Source: Nymphaea colorata (Eukaryota; Streptophyta; Magnoliopsida; Nymphaeales; Nymphaeaceae). Taken from it: a stretch of DNA of 64,000 nt. Under the pieces are notes generated by a model. The model was not told the origin of the DNA and searched no databases. It was given only the letters and a program-made list of their open reading frames with translations. The DNA lies in contig NC_045142.1 of the NCBI RefSeq assembly GCF_008831285.2, forward strand, positions 19,657,354 through 19,721,353, read 5' to 3'. Shown here one piece after another: positions 52,586-64,000 of the stretch (position 1 is its first letter; every line of letters begins with the position of its first letter). Both the position numbers and the translations under genes were made by a program.

Positions 52586-55500
52586 TGAGCATACATATCA
52601 AACATGCCCAACTTGGATACATTTTTCTCAAATGGAGTTACATGTAAAGCTTTAGCCAGAATATCAGTAGTTTGATCTTCAGACTTCATGTATGGTCATG
52701 TTAACTCCCTGACATCAATTCTTTCTCTGATGAAGTGACAGTCAATTTCAACATGCTTTGTTCGATCATGAAGCACTGGAATGTTAGTCAAATTAATCGC
52801 AGACTTATTATCACAATACATCTTCATAGGCCCTTCAGTCTCTATCCCAATATCAGTCAGCAAGATCTTTAGCCATAAGAACTCTGATACTCTAGTAACA
52901 ACAGCCCTATATTCAGCCTCTGCACTTGAGCCGGAACAAACATCTTATCTCTTGCTTCTCTAAACAACTAGATTTCCCCCCAAGTAGACGCAGTGCTCTG
53001 AAGTAGATCTTCTGGTGTCAACACGCATCAGAATACCCTTTAATTTCAATAGACCTTTATTTTACATATAGAAGTCCTTTGCCGGGATTTTTCTTCAAGT
53101 AACACAGGATTCTATCTACAACCTTTAAGTGTGCATCCATAGGTGCATGCATAAACTGACTCATCACATTTATAGCAAAAGTGATATCCGGTCTAGTCAG
53201 AGTGAGGTATATTAATCTACCAACTAGACGTTGATATCTCCCTTTAGCTTCTTCACACAAAGGTTCTCCATCCTTGCAACCGAGTTTGTGCCCAGCATCC
53301 AGAGGAGTAGAAGCTAGTCTGCATCACAGTTTTCCTGTCTCCTTCAGTAGATCCAAGGTATACTTCCTTTGATTAAGCACAAGAGTCGTACTCTGACAAT
53401 TTCAATACCAAGGAAATACTTTAGCTTGCCAAGGTCCTTGAGATCAAATTCAGCAGATAGTAAACCCTTTAATCTTGCTATCTCTTTTTCATTATCACCT
53501 GTAACAATCATATCATCAACATAGACCAACAGTAGAGTATCTTTACCCTCCATCCTCTTTATAAACAGGGTATGACCTCCATTTCCTTGTTTATAGCTAT
53601 GCTTCTTCATAACAAGTCTGAGACATTCAAACCATGTTTGGAGAGGCTGTTTGAGCACATACCAGGCTTTCTTCAGTTTACAGCATTTTCCAGATCTCTC
53701 AAAACCTGGGGCGTACACATATACACTTCCTCTTCGAGATATCCGTTCAAAAAGACATTTTTAACATCGAGTTGGTACATCTCCCAACCCTTCAGCACCG
53801 CTAAAGAAATAATAACTCTAACGGTCTTCATCTTCGCGACAGGAGCAAACGTCTCTAAGTAGTTGATCCTATATTTCTGACTGAACCCCTTGACCACCAG
53901 ACGTACTTTGTACCTCTCAACATTCCCATTTGGTTTGTACTTAATGGTGTAGACCCACTTTGACCCAACCAAATGAGCTGCTTTAGGAATCTCTACCACT
54001 TTCCATGTCTGATTTCTGTCTCAGGCTTCCATCTCTTCTTGTATAGCATGAGTCTACTTGGGGTCACTCTGAGCCTCCAGAACATTCTTGAGAAACACAA
54101 CCACAGACAAAGAGGATACAAAACATTTATAGTTAGTGCTTAATCTAGAGTAAGACACAAAGTTACCAATAGGGTGTTGAGTACATGACCTGACACCCTT
54201 TCTTAGGGCAATGGAAAGATCTTCCTTTTCATTTTGTGTCTGATTTTCTCTCTCAACAAGTTGCTTCTGAGCATGACTTGGGTCATCCAAGGAAGAAGTA
54301 GGATTGAGATTCAGAGTGGATTTCTCTTCATCAATCATTTTGTCAGTACAAAATTATCTCCTAGAATACACCTGCCCAAACAGGCGATTGCATTCTCTTT
54401 CTGTCTCCATAGAACAATCTCCCTCCTTTTCATGCTCATGTACCTTAATAGACATCCCATCTTCTTCTTTTCCAAACACCTCAACAGATGAATTTTCTTC
54501 GTGCCTGTAATCCAAAAAATCTGTAAACTGAATTTCCTAACTTGGAGAATACTCTTCCTTAGCCATTGACTTGTCCCCTTGAAGAGAATTCTCACCAAAA
54601 TAAACACATGTTCCAATAATGTGACATCATTGATAATGTGAACTCGATCAGTGGTGGGATTTAGACATTTATACCCCTTTTGAGTAGGAGAATACCCAAT
54701 AAATATTCTCTTAATTGATTTGGGGTCAAGTTTTTTCACATTCGGGTTGTGATCATGAATGAAACACACACATCCAAAGACACGAGGAGGAAGGTGAAAA
54801 GGTTGGCTACTCCATGGAAGCACGGAGTAGGGTGTACGACCATTTAGCACTCGACTAGGCATGCGATTAATCAAATAGGTACTAGTAATAACCGCATCTC
54901 TCCAATAATATTTTGTAAGATTCCTTTGGAACAATAAAGTTCTGGTGACATTAAGTAACTGATGGTTTTTCCTCTCAGCAACTCCATTTTGAGGGGGTGT
55001 ATAACTATATGATGTCTCATGAACAATCCCCCTCTTTCAAAGGAATTCCTCGACAGTGAGACACATATACTCACGATCATTATCGGACCAGAATGTCTTG
55101 ACAGACCCACCATACTGGTTTTCCACTAGGAGGATGAAAGTTTCTATAATATGAGGCACTTCGCTACGGTCTTTCAATAGATAAACAAAAGTATACCTTG
55201 AATAGTCATCTATGAAAGTCATAAAATACTGAAAACCACCACGAGAATGAATGCATGAGGACCCCCACACATCAGAATGAATCAAGGAGAAAGCTTTAAT
55301 AGCACGACTATTTGAAATTGGATATGAAGCTCTAACAAGCTTCGCAAACTGACACACATCACAAGATAACATGGAAATGTTTAAACTAAACATAATTCAG
55401 GGAACAATTGTTTCAAAATCCCAAAAGGGAGATGACCAAGGCATTCATGCCATTACAAAAATAACTGACAACACTCTTCCTTCTTCTTCTCTGTCCTGCT

Positions 55501-55880
55501 AATTGCTGATATAAGAGATGTGGTAACGCGTATAGGAAGCCGATACAAACCATCAGACACCAAATCAATCCCCATCTTCTTCCCTATCACTAAGTCCTGC
55601 AAAACACAACATTTTCAGAAAATATTAGTTCACAGTTCAGTTCCTTGGTAATCTTGTTAACAGATAAAAGATTTAAGGGAAGATGAGGATCATGCAAGGC
55701 TCCATGCACTAAAAAATTGTTCAACAAAGAAAGACTCCCTTTTCCTGCCACAGAGGTAAAGGAACCATCAGCAAGGGATACACGTTCCTTTCTCGAGGAT
55801 AGCTTGTAGTCATGAAAGAGTTTAGGGTTGCCAGTCATGTGATGAGTGGCACCGCTATCAATAATCCACTCCCCATGCAA
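52586..55880 (-). pseudogene. Copia pol (protease, integrase, reverse transcriptase, RNase H), broken
   Basis: Protease motif IDSGATHHMT (about 55850). Integrase zinc-finger cysteines in CDVCQFAK (about 55360) and catalytic segments HSDVWGSS and FIDDYSRYTFVYLLKD (about 55240-55280), with an integrase tail to about 54500. Reverse transcriptase GSKWVYTIKYKPNG and VYVDDMIVTG (about 53950 and 53510). RNase H region SAEAEYRAVVT and MYCDNKSAINLTN (about 52920-52830). At least five frame breaks or stops separate these pieces, so no polyprotein is made. Confidence 0.9.
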
Positions 55881-56901
55881 GAAGTACCTTTTTGACCCGA
55901 AACGGACAATGCCTGATTGACATTCACCTCATCTGACGTGTCTGCCTGACCAACATCAATCTGGCTCAAATATGCTCGCAGCTCACGAATCTGTTCTGCA
56001 GAAATAAAAACTTTACTATCACTAGGGTTCATTGCATCAAAACAGGCTTCTTCTCACCAAAAGACCTCCCCCTACTATTCTTCTTCTCTAGATGCAGGTC
56101 CCAACAAAACTCCATAGTGTGACCTAGTTTTTTGCAGTGAGTACATTTACGAGAGGAACAGACAGTTCCCATAAAAGCACGACTAACGAAGACTGACCCG
56201 TTCATTGTGAGACATGTGATCCCCCTTTCTCCCATTTATGACCAGCCGTCTTTGCTCTTCAGCTTCAACATGAAAATAAACATCTTCAATACTGAATGAT
56301 TCTTCAGAATAAGAATCTGACTCCTTATATTTCGAATTCATTGTTCAGTCCGGCTAAGAAAAGGAATATCCTATTCTCCCAACTTCTTGGTCATATAATC
56401 TTGAGGACAACTCCAGATATCATCAGAATGGTAGTCAAGACCCTCCCACTTAGATTTTAATGTGGCGTAGAAATCAAAGACCAAGAGATCCCCTTGTCGA
56501 AGATTATACAAGTTATTTATTAGTTGATACACACAAACTTTTCTCTTCTTTTGACCATATATCTGTTTCAAAATAATCCACATATCTCTCGCAGTCTTCT
56601 TACGAAGAATGAGAGGTTGAATGTCCGAGGATACTGAATTAACAATCCACATTTTTACTTGGTTGGCCTCAAGAAACCAAGTATCCCAAGCCATACTATT
56701 TGCAACAGGTTCAACCTTACTTCCATTCACATAGACAATACGGCCTCAACCAGCTATACCCATAGTGATGGTGGCAAACCACTTCAGATAGTTTTCTTTG
56801 GCAAGACAGATGGTAGTAGCTTGAACAGGAACATTCTCAGTTCTATAAGCCCCGATTTCAGTCTGATCAGTGCTGACGGTCGAAGAGGAAGACGCTGCCA
56901 T
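55835..56901 (-). pseudogene. Copia gag, broken
   Basis: Starts MAASSSSTVSTDQTEIG at 56901. The family's early motif (NYLKWFATITMGIAG) is followed by an in-frame TGA (56746-56748), explicable as CGA to TGA. The frame then resumes (NGSKVEPVANSMAWDTWFLE) to another stop near 56371. A CCHC knuckle, CTHCKKLGHTMEFC, lies at about 56145 in a further frame. Confidence 0.88.
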
Positions 56902-56949
56902 GATCAAGAACCGGACTGCAGCAACAAAAAATGGCACCGACGTCAACAG

Positions 56950-57383
56950 AGGGCACTAACAATAGCACAAGACATCGATAGTAGCAAGGTCACCGGCGGC
57001 AGCAAGGGCACCGACGACAGTACAGGACTCCGGTGGCAGTAAGAAGTATCGACGACATATAGACAGATGAAGGCAGCGACAACGACAGCGGGACGACGAT
57101 CAGCGGCAGGGAGCTTTTGCGACTGTCGCCAAGGCAGTCCAGCAACAACAAACAGCAGCAACGGAAGTGGCGATGTCGGGCAGAACGTGGGAGGTGACTC
57201 CGTTGGGTGGAAGCAACGACATCAGGCGGCATCGGAGGAGCAGAGGGCAGTGGCAGACACGGGCGACACAGAGGGTCTCATGCGATGCAGTCGGCGGCAG
57301 TAGCAGCAGCAGCGGCGACAACAGTGAGTGATAGAGAGGTTAGGGTTGGAACTTCACAACCCCAAAAAATTTCTCAAACTCGT
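56950..57383 (-). other. Copia leader between primer site and gag
   Basis: On the plus strand this is a GGCAGC/GACAAC-rich stretch, unusually GC-rich for the window. The overlapping open frames in both directions are compositional and not genes. Confidence 0.6.
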
Positions 57384-57398
57384 CAGCTTTGATTACCA
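57384..57398 (-). other. Copia primer-binding site
   Basis: On the minus strand TGGTAATCAAAGCTG directly follows the 5' LTR. It resembles TGGTATCAGAGC, complementary to the 3' end of initiator Met tRNA. Confidence 0.8.
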
Positions 57399-57639
57399 TG
57401 TAGAAATAATAGACGCACAAGAAATGAAGATCAAACACATATGTAACGTGGAAAACCCTCAACTAGAGGGAAAAAACCACGAGTGAAGAGATATAGTGCC
57501 CACTAGCTGCTAGACTCTCTCTCTCTTAGAAAACTTCATTAACATGCAAGATTAGGGTTTACAATGGTATAAGTATGCCCAAACCAGGACTCACTGGATT
57601 GGGTCCAGACCCAGATCCATACATCAAGATCCGTCAACA
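57399..57639 (-). repeat. 5' LTR of Copia element
   Basis: 241 bp, the counterpart of 52343-52573. It has ACATGCAAGATT where the other LTR has a single T. Confidence 0.92.
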
Positions 57640-58003
57640 AGGTCCATATAGGTGAATTTGGTAATCGCCTACCATGAATGAATTTGGGACCAAAAAAGCC
57701 AAGTATGTAAACCTTTTATGTAAATGAGCATGTCAAAGCATAAGTGGAAATGTAGAGAAAAACTGTAGATATTTTCCTTTGCCAATTATAGATATATCAC
57801 TAGTACAAGGACTATATATGATCTCAAGTTAAAGATACATATTAACAGGAGACTTCATCGACTTCATCTTTTTTCTTGAGAATAAACTGCAGATACATGT
57901 TAATAGATGACTATACATGATTTGTCATCTATTATCAGGAGAAAGAAACTAAACTTGCCATATAATCGACTTATTATTTCAAATTCAGGAAATGATTGTC
58001 CAG

Positions 58004-58200
58004 TCATCTTTGCGTATTACTTTGTTTTCCCTTTTGAAAATTGTAGACAAGCTTAGGAAACATAGTTTTGAGAATCAGATTAGATGGGTGGCCCAACCTA
58101 TAGTGCCAGAGGTGTGATTCTTCATTCTTCTTTTCAGCTAGAAGTGCCTCGTTTGTCTTCAATTTAGTTGATGTAGTAGAGCCCATGCATCTCTTTCGTA
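58004..58200 (-). mobile_element. Second Copia fragment (GAG-pre-integrase segment)
   Basis: The minus-strand frame reads ESHLWHYRLGHPSNLILKTM (about 58070-58130), the segment preceding integrase in Copia polyproteins. It lies outside the LTRs of the neighbouring element, is cut by the N gap on one side and stops on the other, and is a separate insertion. Confidence 0.75.
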
Positions 58201-58210
58201 TCCATCACCA

Positions 58211-58310
58211 NNNNNNNNNNNNNNNNNNNNNNNNNNNNNNNNNNNNNNNNNNNNNNNNNNNNNNNNNNNNNNNNNNNNNNNNNNNNNNNNNNNNNNNNNN
58301 NNNNNNNNNN
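58211..58310. other. Assembly gap (100 Ns)
   Basis: Exactly 100 Ns, the usual placeholder for a gap of unknown size. Confidence 0.99.
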
Positions 58311-58482
58311 CAAAAGATGCAAAGAGTTATATATGCATGTCTGTCGGCATAATATAGCTGTTTTCCTTCTCAATAATGTTGTACGTGAATAAAATGAAGC
58401 CAATCTATGTCCCCAATATTTGCATAGTAGAGGAGGCAGTTGTATCGAGCAGCGAGCATGGGCTTGCTTCTCAGTTAGGCAG

Positions 58483-58588
<106 letters not shown>

Positions 58589-59825
58589 GTCAATTGGAAC
58601 TTGAAACATACCTACCCACAAAATTTACTTATTCTCCTTGGTTTACCTAATTTTGTTTTTTCAATAATAATTCATGACATTTAACTATTTAGGACAGGTC
58701 GTGCTATGAGCCAATTACGCATGTTATGTTATGACATTGTATTTATTTGGATTTACAAATCCTTTTGTGGTTTGCATATGTTGTGCATTTTTCTTTATTG
58801 ATACGCTTAGGATAGCGGTCATTTTTTTCAGTTGGTGTTGTTTTTATAAATATTATATAATTCACAAATTTGTCTGTGAAGCTTATGCTTCGATTAACGC
58901 CTCGCCTCATAAGAAGCTCAACGTCTTGCCTTGTTTTCTCACCTTTTACAACATTGTTTAGGATCATTCGAAGAAAGGATATTCATTTTTCCTAAAATCA
59001 TTCTTGTTAGAGGTATGTAATCAACATCCCACTCCATTCCGTTTCTTCGCTTTCTCTCTTCTTCATCTCCTCAAGGCCATATATGATAGCTCTCAAATCT
59101 CCATTTCATAGTCAAGAAGCTATTCTTGAGTGCATTGAGACCATGAGAAGATGAAGTAAGATGTCATTTTATGATTGAAACATGTTTCTTTCTTTTCTTG
59201 AATGTTGCTTTGTTTTGAGATATTATTCATGCATAGTTGATTGACTTTTTCATTTATACATGAATGAATGGTGAAAATGAGTGTTTGGGTTGAGATTCTT
59301 CTCTACTATTATGTTGATTTTGAGGTTAGGCTTTGTCCAACTCAGGAAAGCCATTCACGAACATGTACATATTAAAAATGCATCATCATGTCATTTTTAC
59401 GTTTAGTTTCCTTCTTAATCACCAGATTGGGAACTCTAATGAGTGCCTTATTATATTGCTTGATTTTCTTTTATACCCAACGGTGGAAGAAATATATTCC
59501 CTTGTAACAAACAAAATAATCGCATTCTATGTTAATATATAAAATATTTAAAATCATGTTTTTCAAAAGATTTTCGAAAGCAAGAACTCTCTCTAATGAG
59601 GCCTTGGAGACTTAGCTTAGGCTCTTGCATAAGCCCAAGTTCCTCGCCGGCCTGTATAAAAATCTAAGTCGGATATTTTCAAGTCATTTCTTGATTTTCA
59701 ATCTCATGAAGACATATACGTATATACATGTTAAATATGTATATGTGAACATGATGATGTTTCTTTATCCTTCTCTCACCATGGTTCCACATATTATTTT
59801 ATGAATTTCTATATACATAGGAATG

Positions 59826-59874
<49 letters not shown>

Positions 59875-60350
59875 TCCATTTTCTCTCTCTAGAATCTTTG
59901 TGTCTTCTTCTAAAAATTTCTTATATATATATATATATTTCTCTCTCTTTTCCTCTAAAGTCTCTCTCTCTCTCTCCCTACTTTTATATATATATATATA
60001 TATAATTTTTTTTTCTGTCTCTTTTCCTCTAAAGTCTCTCCCTCTTTGAGCCAATACCCTCTTTATATGAACTTTCATACATGTTTATGTATGATAGCAT
60101 GTACATGTATACGTGCATCTCTTTCTTTCTTTCTCTCTCTCTCTCTCCCCCTTTAAAAACTTCTTTTCCTCTCTATTTAATTTCGTACTTCATTTTCACA
60201 AGCTTTCATATACATATGTGTACATATATGTATATATATAAATATATACATATACATGTATACATATAGAATACGTATAAAGATATATGTATTTAGTGAT
60301 CTTTAAAATCTCTTTCTCTCTCTCTGTTTCTTTCTATGAGTGTATTTCAT
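59826..60350. repeat. Microsatellite-rich block: (AC)n(AT)n, then CT/TA arrays
   Basis: (AC)11 at 59826-59847 runs into (AT)13 to 59874. Alternating (CT)n and (TA)n tracts follow to about 60350, including two near-copies of TCTCTTTTCCTCTAAAGTCT at about 59944 and 60018. The short frames here are low-complexity artefacts. Confidence 0.9.
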
Positions 60351-63350
60351 TTTTTCCATTCTTTTGGATATAGTTTTTTTTAAAGATCTAAGGTTTTTAT
60401 TTTCTATTTGTCGACTTCACCAAGACCAAAAATGAAGTAATGACCCAATATTGAAATCATGTTTGATGGTCTATAGCCTCATTACATTTTCAAAATCTTT
60501 TCTCTTTTCATAACAATATTTATGACAATCTTATAAATAAAAATGAGAAAACTTAGATGCATGTGATGGTAGGAATGCTTTTAAATGAATATTATGGTAT
60601 AAATGAATTATTCCCTTTTAATTATATAGGATTAATGCATTGATGCATTCACACTTACTTAACATCACTTGTGATCACAAACACTTCTCCAAAATAACTT
60701 AAAGAAGATGAGATTGAGCTTTAATTAGGCAGTAACCGAATTAGAGTCAAACCTCAAACATACTTAAAGTCTTAAGAGAACACTAAATCGACTTCAAAAT
60801 GATTTCTCAAGCTTTTCAAATGGCATTTGTAAAGATTTCTCAATTCAAGATTTTCTCAAATCAAAATGTTTTGCATTCTCAAAAATAATGTTTTCAAAAG
60901 TTTGAAACATCAAATCTTTAATATTTTCTCAAACACAATATCGCATTTAGAATGAAAATATGTTTAAGCCAAAACAAAATGCTTCAAGAATAAGCATAGC
61001 CCTTGGATTGATTACCCATGGTAAAGGCACTGGGAACAGTCGATCCTAGTACCGACGGTGAGTCCCTTTCTCTCTCATTTAAAATAAAACTTCATTTTTT
61101 TGAAGCACTTCAAAAACCAAAAAAAAATTGGGGATGTAAACAATGTTCACCTATATTTGGCACAATTGGTTTCCATCTTCTGAATGTTGACAACAACTTT
61201 TAAATATAATAATAAACATAAATGGTTGGTCATTAAAATGCAAATTATGATCACTAAAAGTGTTTGATAATTTTAATAGGAGATATTAGAACACGTAATT
61301 GCAAATATATTGAATTTCCCCAGCTACAATGTTGTATCGGTTAGTATTTTCCCAATAAATAACATAAAAACGCCTAACCGAAGACCTTATAGAAATAATT
61401 GAAAATATAAGAAAAATAAATGAAATAGATGGTGGAAAGAAAAAGCTAGGAGAATAGATTATGGCAACCCCAACACCTAGGAATATGGATCACATATCAT
61501 TTTTTTGTTGTTTTTGACCTAATTGGAATGTGTTTTCCTGTGTATGCAGCTGAATTGCCTCAATCTCTCTACACCCCTGTGCACTCATTCCACGCATTGC
61601 ATCACCAAGCTTCTTGATAGCTAAGCTCTTTGCTCCTCTTATGCCACAAAAAATTTACTAGTAGTGCATGAGGAATAGGAGGTAAAAAAGAAATGAAGAG
61701 AAGATGTAGGGGCTGCAGCAATACAATTCACTAGGATAAATATGATTAAATTTATATGACAATAGGCTGGTTGAAGATTATATTACCTAATTACAGATAC
61801 ATATGATAGGAGATGAGATGACAAAATACATAGTGATAGTCTCATACGCAAACAATAGCAGCACATAACTATTCCTTGAGACATAGAAGAACACAGACAT
61901 CACAACCACATCACCGTAAACAAAGAGCCTTAATGCAAATCGACAAGTTTGACTCTTCATATATGTACAGATTGACATGACTGGAACCTACATATTCAAT
62001 AAAAGTTGTAACTCAAACCTTGGGGCCTGCATGTCTCAGAAAAGTACCATAGGAAATAGATTGGTTTTTGAAGCTTGAAAATTTGGCCATTAGTGATGGG
62101 AATTGTAGCATGGGGAGAGGTGTCACAAGCATTACAACTCTACATGAGTTAAATTTAGTTTGTCTGTGTTCATATCTATAAAGGCTGAAACATATATATT
62201 TTTTTTAAGTCTAACAAATACTAAGATCATGCAAGTCGAGGTAATAAAAGAATATCAAATAAACAAATGCAACCCCTAAAATGAAAGCTATCATAATGCA
62301 CATGATTTAAATAAGCAGCTAGTTTATCCTAAATTGAAACAGAGTTCTTGTAGTATATGATGCAAGAACAATTACCCATGACTCTTTTACAAGTAATGCA
62401 CAAGAATGCTATAGAGGAATGGAAATTATTTCTCAAAAATGCAAAAAAAAAAGTTAAAAAAATGCTAAAAAAATGAAAAAAATGCCATAAGCATCCATTA
62501 TATGGCACACCTACAAAATTTTGAGTGGTCTCCTCTTTGCATAAAGTTGCTTTCTTAAACTCCAATATCTCCACACACCAAATTCCTGGGTTTCCATTGG
62601 AAGAGCTAAAATAATATGTGAGTGAACTGATATGTTAGTGCATCAAAAATTTGTACGTTGTGAAAGCTCATTCGAACGTTATATGTTTCATGTTCTTCTT
62701 TTTCAATGGTCCTTCTATCAGAAATGAAAAGTTATAACATGGTCAAAATATCTGTCAAATATTTAGGGGTCTTTGTTCTTTGGTTCTCAAAACAAATATT
62801 AAAGGACAAAAAGTTATTGATATAACATTTTAAAAAATAGGTTATTTTTGTATTCCAAGTTAAGCCTCGTCTACAAAAGGTTAAACTAATGTTATTTTTT
62901 CATGACATAACAAGCATGGAACAAATTGGAAACAACAAACTTTTCACATGCAAGAATGGACATAAGAAAAATTTGAAATAAGGTTATATAATGAAAGCAA
63001 GAATCCAAAGTCACTTGTTTGTAAATAAAGGAACATGTGGAATATCACAATGTGAAACATACAAATCCTATAAACCTTCATAACAAATGCAAATTAGACT
63101 ACTAATCAATACTTTGTATTCTATAAAAAAATGAAGTGAAAAAACACCCAGAGGCCTACAGAGATCAACTAAATAATTGTTTGAGATAGTTCTCCCTGAT
63201 AATAAATCGAAACCACAACATACTAAAATTGAGAGATAATCTAGATCCATTCCTGATAGTAAAACCAAAGAAACTCTCATGACACACAACACTAAAAATA
63301 CATATTGAGTTTGGTATCTTATTATTAGATTCTTCAGCATGCAGGCAAAT
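60351..63350. other. AT-rich intergenic DNA, no gene seen
   Basis: No family was recognised in the short frames. A-rich low-complexity DNA lies near 62440-62490. Confidence 0.4.
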
Positions 63351-63549
63351 TTGATGGGGCTAATGAAGTTGAAGTTGGAGAAGTAATCCCCTTAGGGGCA
63401 CACTTTTTCTTTATGTTTTTTACCAGCTCCTCCTTTAGATTTGTACCTCGGCGTTTGGTATGTCATCCTTCTTTTGTTTGATGGGAGTGTCTACTCACAT
63501 GTCCTTGAGGGGAATGATGATGTAGTAGAGATTTCAAGGAGATGTCTCC

Positions 63550-63799
63550 TCTTCAAAATCTAAAATTTTAGAAAGTGTTGCATTCTCTTAAAAGGAGAGT
63601 GCTTCTCAGAAAGACCTTGCAACATCGCATTCAACTTCTTCTCTACTTTAACAAAGAAGCGCACTGCATTTCCAACAGTAAAAACGAGAGGAAAGAGGAA
63701 TCTGGTTCTTGAGCATCATGATGCACTTGAGGAGGAAGTAGACATTCAGCAGCATCATCTAGATGATGTTTGGGTGCTTCAGTCAAGGCTGTAGCCATA
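63550..63799 (-). CDS. Candidate 5' part of an unidentified gene
   Basis: The minus-strand ATG at 63799 (MATALTEAPKHHLDDAAECL...) opens 51 codons. A second open stretch in a shifted frame downstream includes VRFFVKVEKKLNAMLQGLSE. The upstream leader is CT-rich and contains TTAGGGTTTAGG, a telo-box-like motif common in plant 5' UTRs. No homologue is recognised. The frame break could be an unrecognised intron, a pseudogene or a transposon-carried fragment. Confidence 0.25.
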
Positions 63800-64000
63800 G
63801 CAACCTAAACCCTAAAATGGCTTCGACCATGACGAAGGCCAGAGCTGCGGGAGAAACCAAAGGAGGAGGAGTCAAGCTTAGAGATGGAGTGAATCATCGG
63901 CTGAGCTTTGCTGGGTTTTGTGGTTGTGGATAATGAACATCAGAGAGAGAAGGAGAAGAAACCCTAGAAATCATGGCCCCTGATCTCTCTCTTTTTCTCT

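Larger units (their letters stand above)
52343..57639 (-). mobile_element. Full-length Copia LTR retrotransposon, decayed coding region
   Basis: The LTRs (52343-52573 and 57399-57639) begin TG and end CA; AGGTC duplications flank the element (52338-52342 and 57640-57644). A tRNA-iMet-type primer site and a polypurine tract sit in the right places, giving minus-strand orientation. The gene order protease, integrase, reverse transcriptase, RNase H is Copia. Stops and frameshifts break gag and pol. The LTRs differ at about a dozen positions plus an indel of about 11 bases, so the insertion is not recent. Confidence 0.95.

Noticed and set aside
56659-57321. Several Arg/Ser/Gln-rich frames on both strands
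   Set aside because: Composition artefacts of the GGCAGC-rich Copia leader and shadows of gag.

Overview
This is nuclear DNA from a flowering plant. It has a nuclear gene with a predicted plastid transit peptide, GT-AG introns, class III peroxidase and LRR receptor-kinase genes, and abundant plant transposons. The species cannot be read from the window. A run of 100 Ns at 58211-58310 marks an assembly gap.

Three host genes are clear. (1) At the left edge, on the minus strand, is a SufC/ABCI6 (NAP7) plastid Fe-S assembly ATPase: five exons from 4348 to 10, with the last exon(s) outside the window. (2) At 30621-32863, on the plus strand, is an LRR receptor-like kinase of the short-ectodomain, two-exon type, with a degenerate (probably inactive) kinase domain. 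Possible 5' non-coding exons lie up to about 9 kb upstream. (3) At 38270-43756, on the minus strand, is an intact four-exon class III peroxidase of 326 residues. Two weak gene candidates are also listed, around 21.7-23.8 kb and at the right edge.

Most of the rest is transposon-derived. The largest unit is a complete PIF/Harbinger element (12247-16943) with 25-bp terminal inverted repeats and TTA target duplications. It carries a Myb/SANT-like gene and a DDE transposase, both broken by stops. It also carries a third, open reading frame encoding an RNase H1 N-terminal hybrid-binding (viroplasmin-like) domain; this extra gene is the most interesting object in the window. The second large unit is a full-length Copia LTR retrotransposon on the minus strand (52343-57639), with TG...CA LTRs and a 5-bp AGGTC target duplication. 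Its gag and pol are decayed. Smaller units include several hAT-like non-autonomous elements (ends TAGGG.../...CCCTA, 8-bp duplications), a SINE with a 16-bp target duplication, Tourist- or Stowaway-sized MITEs, a CACTA end, a Copia relic inside an intron of the SufC gene, and a 137-bp-arm inverted repeat at 19557-19970. Long TA, GA and CA microsatellites are common; one sits within a few bases of a peroxidase splice donor.

The genes are independent transcription units, and no operon-like organisation is expected. Within the Harbinger element the three genes share one orientation. After predicted splicing, the transposase stop and the start of the hybrid-binding-domain frame overlap as ATGA.
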